Of a DNA stretch of 64,000 bases, positions 35,509 to 44,097 are shown piece by piece. The translations under genes and the position numbers were made by a program. The DNA is from Halorarum salinum (GTDB lineage Archaea; Halobacteriota; Halobacteria; Halobacteriales; Haloferacaceae), in the NCBI RefSeq assembly GCF_013402875.1, contig NZ_CP058579.1:1674001-1738000 (forward strand). The letters are read 5' to 3'. The notes beneath the pieces are model-generated. The model saw only the letters and a list, made by a program, of their open reading frames with translations, did no database searches and was not told the origin of the DNA. Every line of letters begins with the position of its first letter. The stretch's first letter is position 1.

Positions 35509-36771
35509 GTGGACCTCTACGACCGGGTGTACGAACTGTACGCCGAGTTCGACACCGAGACGCTGCGGGCCTACCGCGAGTTCGTGGACCTGTTCCCGCC
35601 GCTGGACTCCCGGGTCGCGCTGGAGCGGTGGGACGAGGCGAACGCCGCGCTCGCCGAGCGTCGGGCCGGCATCGAGGCGGCGTTCGCCGACGGCGAGACG
35701 CTCGCGTCCATCGCGGAGCGGGCAGACCGACAGGCCGCCTTCACCGCGCTGGACCTCCGGGGAAAGTACGGCCGGGCGGTGAACGCGTTCGTGCTGGACG
35801 TGGACGAGACGCTCCGCTCGGCCGGGGACACGGACAACGAGATCCCCCGTGACACGCTCCACCTCCTCACGGAGTTCGCCGAGCACGGCGTCCCGCTGGT
35901 CGTCTGTACCGGGCAGACGCTGGAGAACGTGAAGGGGTTCCTCGTCCAGGGGCTCGGGAGCGAACTCGTCCACTCGGGGGACGTCTCGGTCGTCTACGAG
36001 GCGGGTGCGGGCGTGTTCACCCCCGGCAGCGGCGCCGACACGAAGCGGCTGCTCTACGAGGAACTCGACGACGACGTGCGTGCGGTAGTGGACGACGTGC
36101 GGACCCGCGTGCTACGCGAGGCGCCGGAGCCGGTCCGGCGCGGCTGTCACCTCCAGGGGAACGAGTTCAACGTCACGCTGAAGCCGAACTACGAGACCGG
36201 GAGCGACCGCGCGGACGAGGTGATCGACGAGGCGATGGCCCACCTGCTCGAACTCGTCGGGAAGGCGGTGGCGGAGCGACTCGGCGGGGGGAGCGGCGGG
36301 AGCGGCGAGGGGGACGGGATCGACGGCCCGGCCGCCGCGCGCGCGTTCTACGCCGACGCCGACCCGGAGATCGAGGCGGCGCTGGAGCGGGCAGGTGCCG
36401 ACGTTCCTCCCGATACCGACCCCGAGGCGGCGCGGCTGTTCGAGCGCCTCGACGTCGCGCTCTACCGGGCGGACGCGGCGGAACTCGCGGCGCGCGACCT
36501 CGACAAGGCCGCGGGGGTGCGGGCGGCGCTGGACGCGCTCGGCGTGGCCGACCCGTTCGTCTGCGTGATGGGCGACAGCAAGTCCGACCTGCGCGCGATG
36601 GAGTGGGCCGAACGGGCCGACGCCGGCATCGCGGCCGCGCCGGCACACTCCTCCGAGTCGGTCCTGGAGCACGTCCGATCGACGGACGACCTCGTGTTCG
36701 CGCCGGGCGGGGCCGACGAGATGCTCCGGACCGTGTACGCGCTGAACCGGCTCGTCGAACTGGACGGGTAG
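35509..36771 (+). CDS. HAD superfamily hydrolase with N-terminal helical domain
   Basis: A 420-residue protein. Residues 1-85 form a helical region, then comes HAD motif I in AFVLDVDETL (about residues 93-102), CTGQTLENVKGFLV (motif II region) and the C-terminal GDSKSDLRAMEWAERAD with motif IV. The pattern matches Cof-type phosphatases. A Gly/Ser-rich loop (LGGGSGGSGEGDG) interrupts the cap. The start is GTG 35509, 27-30 nt after TTTTATTC (35479-35486). Substrate unknown. Confidence 0.8.
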   Translation: MDLYDRVYELYAEFDTETLRAYREFVDLFPPLDSRVALERWDEANAALAERRAGIEAAFADGETLASIAERADRQAAFTALDLRGKYGRAVNAFVLDVDETLRSAGDTDNEIPRDTLHLLTEFAEHGVPLVVCTGQTLENVKGFLVQGLGSELVHSGDVSVVYEAGAGVFTPGSGADTKRLLYEELDDDVRAVVDDVRTRVLREAPEPVRRGCHLQGNEFNVTLKPNYETGSDRADEVIDEAMAHLLELVGKAVAERLGGGSGGSGEGDGIDGPAAARAFYADADPEIEAALERAGADVPPDTDPEAARLFERLDVALYRADAAELAARDLDKAAGVRAALDALGVADPFVCVMGDSKSDLRAMEWAERADAGIAAAPAHSSESVLEHVRSTDDLVFAPGGADEMLRTVYALNRLVELDG

Positions 36772-37318
36772 CCGGCCGGGGACGGTCGCGAGTGGAGGAG
36801 TCGCTCGACACTACTAGAAAGGAATACATCGTCGAATCCATACGGATACGGATACGTACTCCGGACGGTGCCTGTTCGCGTTCTCTCGGGGAAGGATCAC
36901 GAGACGAGTCTCCCACTACGTAGAGAAGTACGCCCGGGGGAGTGCCTCGAAATCGGGTTGACGGCCGATCGAGTGACCGTTCGGTCCCGTTCGTGTGCGG
37001 CCCTCGCGACGTCCCGTAGAACACGGGCCGTCGACGTCGAACCACGCGGTGAACGCCCCAACGTACCGCGTTCTCCCGCTCCCCGTCGCTCCCCGCGTCG
37101 ACGTTCCACGAGCACTGGTTGTCGACGATCGGAGCACGGCGAGGACCGTCACGCCGGTTCGGGCGGCGCGAACCATCAGATGCGCGTGTATAACAAGCGG
37201 CCATCGAATAGTTCCGCGGGGCAGCCGCTTCCGACGTCCTCGAACGATCCAGGAGCGGCGAGCGCGCCGCTCAGGGCCCGGGTCGGTCCGGTCGAGGACG
37301 GAACTCAGCCCGCCCGAC
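36772..37318. other. 547-nt gap without a convincing gene
   Basis: The base content is lower in GC than flanking genes. There is a short tandem run GGATACGGATACG (36844-36856). Leftward open frames (36897-37115, 36916-37176) give Arg/Ser/Gly-rich peptides with no acidic bias, so I do not call them. A GTTATACAC promoter-like element (minus strand, about 37184-37192) could start an untranscribed or non-coding RNA. Confidence 0.4.
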
Positions 37319-37582
37319 TCACTCGTAGTGCTTCTCGAGGTACGCGACGATGTCGTCGCTCTCGTAGAGCGCTTCGTCGCGCGCGTTGTCGACGAGGTAC
37401 GGGATCTGGTTCTCCCCGCCCATCTCGATCATCTCGTCGTACGTCCGCTGGTTCGTGACGTCGCCGCCGCTCTTCCCGCCGAGACGGGGGTTGTGGACGA
37501 CGTAGGACACGCCCAGATCCGAGAGCTTCTCGCGCACCTTCCCGCAGTACGGGCACGTCTCCGACTGGTAGAGTTCGAGCAT
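37319..37582 (-). CDS. Glutaredoxin/GST N-terminal domain protein
   Basis: An 87-residue thioredoxin-fold protein, MLELYQSETCPYCGKVREKL, with the redox CPYC motif at residues 10-13, a cis-Pro in NQIPYLVD and the C-terminal YESDDIVAYLEKHYE. It probably reduces disulfides or uses gamma-glutamylcysteine, the haloarchaeal thiol. The start at 37582 has a TATA-like TTTTAAG about 27 nt upstream. Confidence 0.9.
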   Translation of the reverse strand: MLELYQSETCPYCGKVREKLSDLGVSYVVHNPRLGGKSGGDVTNQRTYDEMIEMGGENQIPYLVDNARDEALYESDDIVAYLEKHYE

Positions 37583-37780
37583 TCCGTTGGTGCATTGCGG
37601 AATCACGCTTAAAATGATGTGGTTTCGGCGTCACGTGAGCCGAACGGGCGGTCCGGGTCGACGCGGTCGTGCGTACGACCCGGGAGGACGTCGCGTGGGA
37701 ACTCGACCGTCGACCCGGACGACGGCGGCGGACGCGTCCCGTATCCGCATCCTTAAGCGGACGTGATCGGATGTTCGCCC

Positions 37781-38728
37781 ATGGAAGTAGCCGTCATCGG
37801 CGGGGCCGGTACCATCGGCTCTACGGCCGCGTACACCCTCGCGATCGACCGCCCCGACGTCGACCTGACGCTCGTCGACGTCGACGTGGACGCTGCGACG
37901 GGCCACGCGACGGACGCCCGCCACGCGCGGACCCTCGGGCAACTGCCGCAGTTCGGCGGGGACGGCACCACGGCCCCGGTCGAGGGCGCCCCGTCGAGGG
38001 GCGGTTCGCTCGAGACGGCGGACGTCGCCGTCATCGCCGCGAGCGTCCCGCGACCGGAGGGGTCCGCACAGCGCGGCGGGCGGGCCCACTTCCTCGAGCG
38101 GAACCGGGAGCTCGCGTCGACCATCGCGGGGGCGTTGACAGAACGGGACCCGCTCCCGGTCGTCGTCGTCAGCAACCCCGTCGACCACATCACCCACCAC
38201 CTCTGGCGGGAGACCGGCTGGGACCGCCGTCGCTTCGTCGGCTACTCGCTCTCCGAGACGGCGCGCACGGCCGACAGGATCGCGACGCTCCGTGACGTCC
38301 CCAGGGGGAGCGTCTACTGCCCGACGGTGGGGGAACACGGCGAGCACGTCGTGCCCCTGTTCTCCCGGTTGACGATCGACGGGGAGCGCGTGACGCTCAC
38401 CGAGGCGGAGCGGCGCGAGGTCCGGGAGTACGTCCGGGACGTCCCGTACGACGTCATCGACCTGCGCGGCGCCGGGGAGTCCTCCCGCTGGGTGACGGGT
38501 CGGGGCGTCGCGCGGCTCGCGGGCGCGGTCCTCGACGGCGGGTTCGACGGCGAGCCGGTCTCCCTGTCGGTGCCCCTCGACGGGGAGTACGGCTTCGAGG
38601 ACGTCTGTCTCAGCGTGCCGGTCCGGCTGGGACGCGACGGGGTGGAGCGGATCCTCGAGTGGGACCTCGCCGACGACGAACGGGAGCGACTGGACGCGGC
38701 CTACGACTCGATCACGTCGGCCCGGTGA
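37781..38728 (+). CDS. mdh: Malate/lactate dehydrogenase family protein
   Basis: A 315-residue NAD(P)-dependent 2-hydroxyacid dehydrogenase. Rossmann GGAGTIGSTAAYTLA at residues 7-21, acid-binding loop SVPRPEGSAQRGGR, catalytic Asp in NPVDHIT, catalytic His in PTVGEHGEHVVPLFS. The active loop carries Arg as in malate dehydrogenase, so malate is likely but lactate or another acid is possible. A TATA-like CTTAAGC (37752-37758) supports ATG 37781. It opens the catabolic stretch. Confidence 0.85.
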   Translation: MEVAVIGGAGTIGSTAAYTLAIDRPDVDLTLVDVDVDAATGHATDARHARTLGQLPQFGGDGTTAPVEGAPSRGGSLETADVAVIAASVPRPEGSAQRGGRAHFLERNRELASTIAGALTERDPLPVVVVSNPVDHITHHLWRETGWDRRRFVGYSLSETARTADRIATLRDVPRGSVYCPTVGEHGEHVVPLFSRLTIDGERVTLTEAERREVREYVRDVPYDVIDLRGAGESSRWVTGRGVARLAGAVLDGGFDGEPVSLSVPLDGEYGFEDVCLSVPVRLGRDGVERILEWDLADDERERLDAAYDSITSAR

Positions 38729-38743
38729 ACCGTCCCGTCGGGG

Positions 38744-39268
38744 TCACTCGAACCGTTCTGCCGCCCTGTACGAACGGGAGAGTTCGACGTAGTGCTCGTG
38801 CACCCGTTCGATCTCCGCGCGCTGCGCCTCGGTGAGCGGCTTCGTCCGCGCCGGCGTCCCGTAGGCGAGGTGCCCCTCGGGGACCGTCTGGTCCTGCAGG
38901 ACGACCGAGCCGGCGGCGACGAGGCTGCCCGACTCGACCGTCGCCCCCCGGAGCACCGCGCTCTGCATCCCGACGAGCGAGTCGTCCTCGACGGTCGCGT
39001 AGTCGACGACGACGTTGTGGCCGACGGTCACGCCGTCGCCGAGGTCGGCGCCGTGGAGCATCGTGAACTCCTGGACGTTCGACTCGGCGCCGACGGTCAC
39101 GGCCGCGTCCTCGCCGCGGGCGCAGACGAACGGCCAGACGCTTGCGCGCGGCCCGACGGCGACGTCGCCGACGAGGTACGAACGGTTCGAGACGAACGCC
39201 GTGTCCGCGACGTCCGGGCTATTCCCGAACAGCGGTTCGCGGTTCCCGGCGGAGGCTGGATCGGCCAT
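38744..39268 (-). CDS. Gamma carbonic anhydrase family protein (one zinc ligand altered)
   Basis: A 174-residue left-handed beta-helix protein with hexapeptide repeats: LVGDVAVGPRASVWPFV, QEFTMLHGADLGDGVTVGHNVVVD, LVGMQSAVLRGATVE. In the usual three-His zinc site the first (LHG) and second (VGHNV) His are present, but the third, normally G-H-4x-H, is Asp in GHNVVVD. Carbonic anhydrase activity is thus doubtful; it may be an acyltransferase-like relative. It overlaps no gene and is divergent from the enolase-like gene. Confidence 0.8.
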   Translation of the reverse strand: MADPASAGNREPLFGNSPDVADTAFVSNRSYLVGDVAVGPRASVWPFVCARGEDAAVTVGAESNVQEFTMLHGADLGDGVTVGHNVVVDYATVEDDSLVGMQSAVLRGATVESGSLVAAGSVVLQDQTVPEGHLAYGTPARTKPLTEAQRAEIERVHEHYVELSRSYRAAERFE

Positions 39269-39486
39269 CGCGAGACCATGCGGTGGGTGTCGGTTCAAGT
39301 CTTTCTGATGGGACAACGCCGATCCCGGCCTTCGGCCCGGTCGGGGGCGACCGAATCGCGTTCACGACGAAACTGCCGGGACGACCGGGTCCCTCGGACG
39401 GCGAAACGTCCTCCGGGAGTCTCTCGCCCGTCGCGGAGATACTACTAAGGGAGGCTGCCACGAGTGGGGAGACGAGTGCCTCTGCC

Positions 39487-40770
39487 GTGAACGACGCAGT
39501 CATCACCGACGTCAGCGCGAGGGAGATCCTCGACAACCGACTGGAACCGACGCTCCGGGTGACCGTGGAGACGGGGGCGGGGACGGGGCGTGCCGACGTT
39601 CCGTGCGGCCGCTCGCGCGGCGCGAACGAGGCGGTCGACCTACGGGACGGCGGCGACCGGTACCGCGGGCTCGGCGTCCGGACGGCCGTCGGGAACGTGG
39701 AGGAGCGGATCGCCCCGGAGCTGATCGGAACCGACGTCACGGACCAGCGAGCGATAGACGACCGGCTGGTATCGCTCGACGGAACGCCAGACAGGTCGAA
39801 CCTCGGCGGGAACGCGTTGACCGGTGTCTCCGTCGCCGTGCTCGTGGCCGGCGCGGCCACGCTGGACGCGCCGCTCTATCGGTACCTCGGCGGCGTCGAC
39901 GCGTCCGCCCTCCCGGTCCCCCTGTTCGACCTCATCGAGGGCGGCGAACTGGGCGCCAGCGGGCTGGACTTCCAGGAGCACCAGGTGGTGCCGACTGGCG
40001 CCGACTCGTTCTCCGAGGCGGTTCGCCGCTGCAGCGAGGTGTACCACGAACTCGGCGGGCTCATCGAATCGGAGTTCGGGCCGGCGTCGCTCGACGTCGG
40101 CGACGAGGGCGGCTACACCCCGACCGGCCTGACCGACCCGCGGGACGCGTTCGACCTGGAGCTTCGAGCCGTCGAGGAGTGCGGGTACGGCGGCGAGTTC
40201 TCCCTCGCCGTGGACGTCGCGGCCTCGGAGCTGTACGACCCGGACACGGGGACGTACGACGTCATGGACGAGCGGATGACGCGGGGCGAGCTCGTCGACC
40301 TGTACGGGGACCTCGTCGACGGCTACCCGCTCGTCTCCATCGAGGACCCGCTCCACGAGGAGGATTTCGACGGGTTCGCGCAGTTGACCGACGCGCTTGA
40401 CGTCCAGATCGTCGGCGACGACCTGTTCGTCACGAGCCCGGATCGGGTGCAAACCGGCATCGAACGCGGCGCCGCGAACGCCCTGCTCCTGAAGGTCAAT
40501 CAGGTGGGCACCGTGTCGGAGGCCCTGGCGGCGGCGTCGCGGTCGCGCCGAAACGGGTACGCGGTTCAGGTCTCGGAACGCTCCGGACAGACCGCGGACA
40601 CCTGGCTGGCCGACCTCGCGGTCGGCCTGAACGCTGGGCAGATCAAGACCGGCGTCAGTCGAAGCGAACGGACCGAACAGTACAACAGGCTGCTCGAGAT
40701 CGAGGCGGAGCTCGGTTCGGCCGCGACGTACGGGGTCGACGCCGGCCCGTGTCTCACCGACCGGGCGTGA
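39487..40770 (+). CDS. Divergent enolase (missing two active-site histidines)
   Basis: A 427-residue enolase-family protein with start GTG 39487 (MNDAVITDVSAREILDNRLEPT). Metal ligands D243, E286, D311 align, and so do the two catalytic-site lysines K336 and K387 and the two glutamates E164 and E207. But the yeast H159 position is L155 (EGGELGASG), and H373 is E364 (VSERSGQT instead of VSHRSGET). The phosphate-binding N-terminal loop CGRSRGANEAV replaces PSGASTGEHEA. It may be a slow enolase or act on a different 2-phospho acid. Glycerate kinase follows. Confidence 0.88.
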   Translation: MNDAVITDVSAREILDNRLEPTLRVTVETGAGTGRADVPCGRSRGANEAVDLRDGGDRYRGLGVRTAVGNVEERIAPELIGTDVTDQRAIDDRLVSLDGTPDRSNLGGNALTGVSVAVLVAGAATLDAPLYRYLGGVDASALPVPLFDLIEGGELGASGLDFQEHQVVPTGADSFSEAVRRCSEVYHELGGLIESEFGPASLDVGDEGGYTPTGLTDPRDAFDLELRAVEECGYGGEFSLAVDVAASELYDPDTGTYDVMDERMTRGELVDLYGDLVDGYPLVSIEDPLHEEDFDGFAQLTDALDVQIVGDDLFVTSPDRVQTGIERGAANALLLKVNQVGTVSEALAAASRSRRNGYAVQVSERSGQTADTWLADLAVGLNAGQIKTGVSRSERTEQYNRLLEIEAELGSAATYGVDAGPCLTDRA

Positions 40771-40779
40771 GTGGTTCCG

Positions 40780-42132
40780 ATGATCGAACGGACCGAATCG
40801 CTGACCGACCACGGGAACGAACGGGCCCGTCGCGACCTGCTCGCGATCGCGGAGCGATCGCTGGAACGAGTCCATCCCAGCAACACCGTCGCGGCGCACG
40901 TTCGACGGGACGGGGACCGACTCGTCGTCGACGGCGAGGAGTACGACCTGACGTCGATCGACGGCGTCTCCGTCATCGGGGCCGGGAAGGGGTCGGTCGC
41001 CGTCGTCGAGGCGCTGCAAGCGGCGCTCGACCGCGACGTTTCGGCGGGGATCGTGGCGGAGAAGGCGGGCCAGGAGCGACCGCTTCCGGGCGTCGACGTG
41101 GTCGGCTCGGGACACCCGATCCCGGACGAGACGGGCCTCGAGGCGGGCCGTCGTGCACGCGAGATCGCGGACCGGGCGGGGAGCGACGACCTCGTGTTCG
41201 TGTGCATCACCGGCGGCGCGTCGGCCCAACTCGTCTCGCCGCCGCCGGCGGTACCGCTGGTCGCGCTCGCCGAGACGACCGACCGACTGCTGCGGGCCGG
41301 CCTCCCGATAGACGAGATAAACGCGGTCAGGAAGCACCTCTCGCGGATCAAGGGGGGGCGGCTGGCGGAGCGGCTCGCCCCGGCGACGGCCGTCACCCTC
41401 GTCGTCGTCGACGAGGTGGCCGGCGAGCCGTGGGGGCCGACGGTCGCCGACGGGTCCACGGCCGCCGACGCCGTCGACGCGTTGAAACGCCGCGGCCTCT
41501 GGGCGGAGATCCCCGACCCCGTCCGAACGTACCTGCGGCGTCCGGAGGGGTCCGCGTCCGTGGCCCCGCCGTCGCCGGACCGGATCGGGGCGCTCCCGGC
41601 GCAGTACGTCGTCCTCGCGAACGCCGCGACGCTGTGTGAGGCCGCGGCCGAGGAGGCGGCCGCGCTCGGCTACGACGACCTGATCCTCTCGACGGGAGTG
41701 GAGGGGGAGAGCCGGGACGTCGGGACCGCGCTCGCGAGCGTCGCCGTCGAGGCGGCGACGTACGATCGGCCGGCCCCCACGCCGTGCGTGCTCGTCTCCG
41801 GGGGCGAGACGACGGTGACCGTCCCCGACGACGCGGGCGAGGGCGGCCCGAACCAGGAGTTCGCGCTGAGCGTCGCGCTGGAACTCGCCGACCGGGAGTC
41901 GGTCACGGCGCTCGCGCTCGGAACGGACGGGACGGACGGACCGACCGACGTCGCCGGCGGGCTCGTCGACGGGACGACCGTCCCCCGCCTCCGCGAGCGG
42001 GGAGTCGACCCCTTCACGCACCTCCGGCGACACGACTCGTCGGTTCCGCTCCGGCGCGCGAACGACGCGGTCTACACCGGCGAAACCGGCACGAACCTGA
42101 TGGACCTGCGGCTGTTCCTGGTTACGGAGTGA
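40780..42132 (+). CDS. Glycerate 2-kinase (MOFRL family)
   Basis: A 450-residue glycerate kinase of the DUF4147/MOFRL type, which makes 2-phosphoglycerate. N-terminal GAGKGSVAVVEALQAAL, SGHPIPDETGLEAGRRA, ITGGASAQLVSPPPAVPL and the fingerprint NAVRKHLSRIKGGRLAERL (about residues 183-201), then the C-terminal MOFRL domain with SGGETTVTVPDDAGEGGPNQE. The start at ATG 40780 follows the enolase stop by 9 nt; GTG 40771 is an alternative. Its product is the natural substrate of enolase, making the pair a functional unit. Confidence 0.9.
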   Translation: MIERTESLTDHGNERARRDLLAIAERSLERVHPSNTVAAHVRRDGDRLVVDGEEYDLTSIDGVSVIGAGKGSVAVVEALQAALDRDVSAGIVAEKAGQERPLPGVDVVGSGHPIPDETGLEAGRRAREIADRAGSDDLVFVCITGGASAQLVSPPPAVPLVALAETTDRLLRAGLPIDEINAVRKHLSRIKGGRLAERLAPATAVTLVVVDEVAGEPWGPTVADGSTAADAVDALKRRGLWAEIPDPVRTYLRRPEGSASVAPPSPDRIGALPAQYVVLANAATLCEAAAEEAAALGYDDLILSTGVEGESRDVGTALASVAVEAATYDRPAPTPCVLVSGGETTVTVPDDAGEGGPNQEFALSVALELADRESVTALALGTDGTDGPTDVAGGLVDGTTVPRLRERGVDPFTHLRRHDSSVPLRRANDAVYTGETGTNLMDLRLFLVTE

Positions 42133-42216
42133 GCGGCCGCCCTTCGCCCGTGACGCGGGGCCTCCGCCGTGCCCCCCGTTCGGCCGCGAGGACCGGTCCA
42201 GGTCCAGGCCCGGCGC

Positions 42217-42576
42217 CTACTCGTCGAGCGGGAGGCGGAGCATGTACGTGCTCAGCGCCTTCCCGCTCCTGTCGATCCTGTTCGACTGGGTCCAGCCCCC
42301 GTCCAAGGCTCCGTGCAGCACGAAGTTCATGCTGGAGACGCTCGGGACGCAGTACCGCTCGACCCCGCCCGTGACGATGCCCGCGAAGTGGTCCTTCACC
42401 CGCTCGGGGGTCAGGACCGCCACCAGGTCGTCGTACGCGTCGTCGTCGTACGGGATCACCGAGACGTTGCTGATGTCCTGCTTGTTGCCTGCCCGCGCGT
42501 GGGCGACGTCGTACAGCGTCTCCGCGTCGGCGACCGACGACGGCTCCCACTCGGACCGTTCGGTCTCAGTCGGCAC
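42217..42576 (-). CDS. AtuA-like small partner protein (DUF4387 type)
   Basis: A 119-residue acidic protein: VADAETLYDVAHARAGNKQDISNVSVIPY then AVLTPERVKDHFAG and VERYCVPSVSSMNFVLHGAL. This is the usual separate C-terminal partner of AtuA-type proteins. It begins inside the end of the larger AtuA gene (11-nt overlap), so the two are co-translated. Precise activity unknown; likely part of a CoA- or acid-handling complex. Confidence 0.8.
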   Translation of the reverse strand: MPTETERSEWEPSSVADAETLYDVAHARAGNKQDISNVSVIPYDDDAYDDLVAVLTPERVKDHFAGIVTGGVERYCVPSVSSMNFVLHGALDGGWTQSNRIDRSGKALSTYMLRLPLDE

Positions 42577-43951
42577 GCTCGATCACCTCCTCGGTCGTCA
42601 GTTCGGCGTAATCGACGTTCCCCGTGATCGGCTCGCGCGGCACGTAGATCGGAACGATCTCCGCCTTCTCCGTGATGCCGCCCGCGTCGTACGGGATGGC
42701 GACGCCGGAGCCGGCGGGTCCGGGCAGGGTGGTGGAGACGGTTCGGAGCGCCGGATCGAGGAGCTCCCGCTCGGGCGCGTTGCCCGCGACCCTGAGGATC
42801 ACCTCCTCGTGTTCGTCGATCGCCTCGCTGTAGTCGGGGCGACCGTCGTGTGCGTCGCCGTACAGCCCGTCCACGCCGAGGATCTCCATCCGCAGGTCAA
42901 GCCTCGACCGGTCGACGTCGAACACGTGCTCCAGGCGGTCGTCGACGATCCCCTTCGTCACCTCGGCGCGACCGACCGCGTTCGGTCCGCCGATGGGGAT
43001 GAACTTCTCGAACTCGTACCCCTCGATGCTCCCGAGCAGGACCTTCAGGTCCGCCGGGCGCTCGCGGCCGCCCCCGCCGCCGATCTCGACCCGGTCCGGC
43101 CCGACCTCCGTGAGCTCGACCGTCGAGAAGTCCGCGACGACGTCCGGGGTGACGTACTCCGAGGGGTCGTGGACCTCGTAGAACAGCTGCTCGCGCACCG
43201 TGTGCCGGTCGAGGCGCCCGCCGCTGTCGTCGGGCTTCGCCAGGACGGCCGACCCGTCCTCGGCCACCTCGGCGTACGGGTAGCCGATCCGGTGGAGGTC
43301 GGGCACCGGCTTTCGCGGCGGATCGCTGAAGTAGCCGCCGGTGACCTGCGCGGAGCACTCGAGGAGGTGCCCGACGACGGTCGCCCTCCCGAGCCGGTCC
43401 CAGTCGTCGAGCGCCCAGCCGTACTCGTGGACGAGCGGCCCGACGACCAGCGACGGGTCCGCGATCCGCCCGCCGATCACGACGTGGGCGTCGTAGGCGT
43501 CGTCGCGACGTTCCAGGGCCCCGACCACCTCCTCGGCCCCGATGTACGCGTTCGCCGAGATGAGCTCCGAGACGTCGACGTCGAACTCGTCGGCGCGCGC
43601 CTCGACGAGGTCCAGACAGCCGTCCCCGGTGATGGCGATGACCTGGACGGAGAGTCCCCGGTCCCGCGCGACCCGTCGCGCCAGCCTGGCGGCGCCGGTC
43701 GGGTCGACGACCCCGCCGTTCGTGACGATCGTCGTCCCGTGTTCCGTCGCGGGCCCCAGTATCAGTTCGAGCCTGTCCTCGAGGTAGGGATGGTAGCCGA
43801 CCTCGCCCTGGTGGGCCCGTTTCGCCGCGCGGCAGGTCGCGACGGTGCCGATGGTCTCGAGGATGACGTAGTCGAGCCCCTCGTCCATCAGCCGGCGGGA
43901 CGGTTCGAGCCAGTCGAGCGCGCTCCCACAGCCGCCTCCTATGGTGACCAT
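42566..43951 (-). CDS. Acyclic terpene utilization AtuA family protein (DUF1446)
   Basis: A 461-residue protein of the AtuA family: MVTIGGGCGSALDWLEPSRR, VTNGGVVDPTGAARLARRVAR, HVVIGGRIADPSLVVGPLVHEYGW, GHLLECSAQVTGGYFSDPP. In bacteria AtuA occurs in citronellol/geranyl-CoA pathways, but many members lie in other acid catabolism loci. No biotin carboxylase or geranyl-CoA genes are in the window, so a terpene role is not supported here. Works with the neighbouring DUF4387-type protein. Confidence 0.85.
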   Translation of the reverse strand: MVTIGGGCGSALDWLEPSRRLMDEGLDYVILETIGTVATCRAAKRAHQGEVGYHPYLEDRLELILGPATEHGTTIVTNGGVVDPTGAARLARRVARDRGLSVQVIAITGDGCLDLVEARADEFDVDVSELISANAYIGAEEVVGALERRDDAYDAHVVIGGRIADPSLVVGPLVHEYGWALDDWDRLGRATVVGHLLECSAQVTGGYFSDPPRKPVPDLHRIGYPYAEVAEDGSAVLAKPDDSGGRLDRHTVREQLFYEVHDPSEYVTPDVVADFSTVELTEVGPDRVEIGGGGGRERPADLKVLLGSIEGYEFEKFIPIGGPNAVGRAEVTKGIVDDRLEHVFDVDRSRLDLRMEILGVDGLYGDAHDGRPDYSEAIDEHEEVILRVAGNAPERELLDPALRTVSTTLPGPAGSGVAIPYDAGGITEKAEIVPIYVPREPITGNVDYAELTTEEVIERAD

Positions 43952-44004
43952 GTGCTAGATGATATCACGCGTCACCAGCGATGATAAACGTTGCGTGCAG
44001 CCGC

Positions 44005-44070
44005 GGCGGAAGGGACGGTCGGCCACGGCGGAAGGGGCGGTCGGCCACGGCGGAAGGGGCGGTCGACGCG
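44005..44070. repeat. 22-bp tandem repeat, three copies
   Basis: The unit GGCGGAAGGG(A/G)CGGTCGGCCAC lies at 44005-44026, 44027-44048 and 44049-44070 (the last copy diverges in its final six bases). It sits upstream of the AtuA gene and past the end of the MFS gene, so it may affect the AtuA promoter region or just be a slippage product. Confidence 0.85.
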
Positions 44071-44097
44071 TCCACACGAACCCGCCGCGGACCGGGC

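Noticed and set aside
36916-37176. Leftward 86-codon frame in the gap after the HAD gene
   Set aside because: Arg/Ser/Thr-rich peptide without acidic bias; promoter-like GTTATAC is too close to the ATG for a leaderless start.
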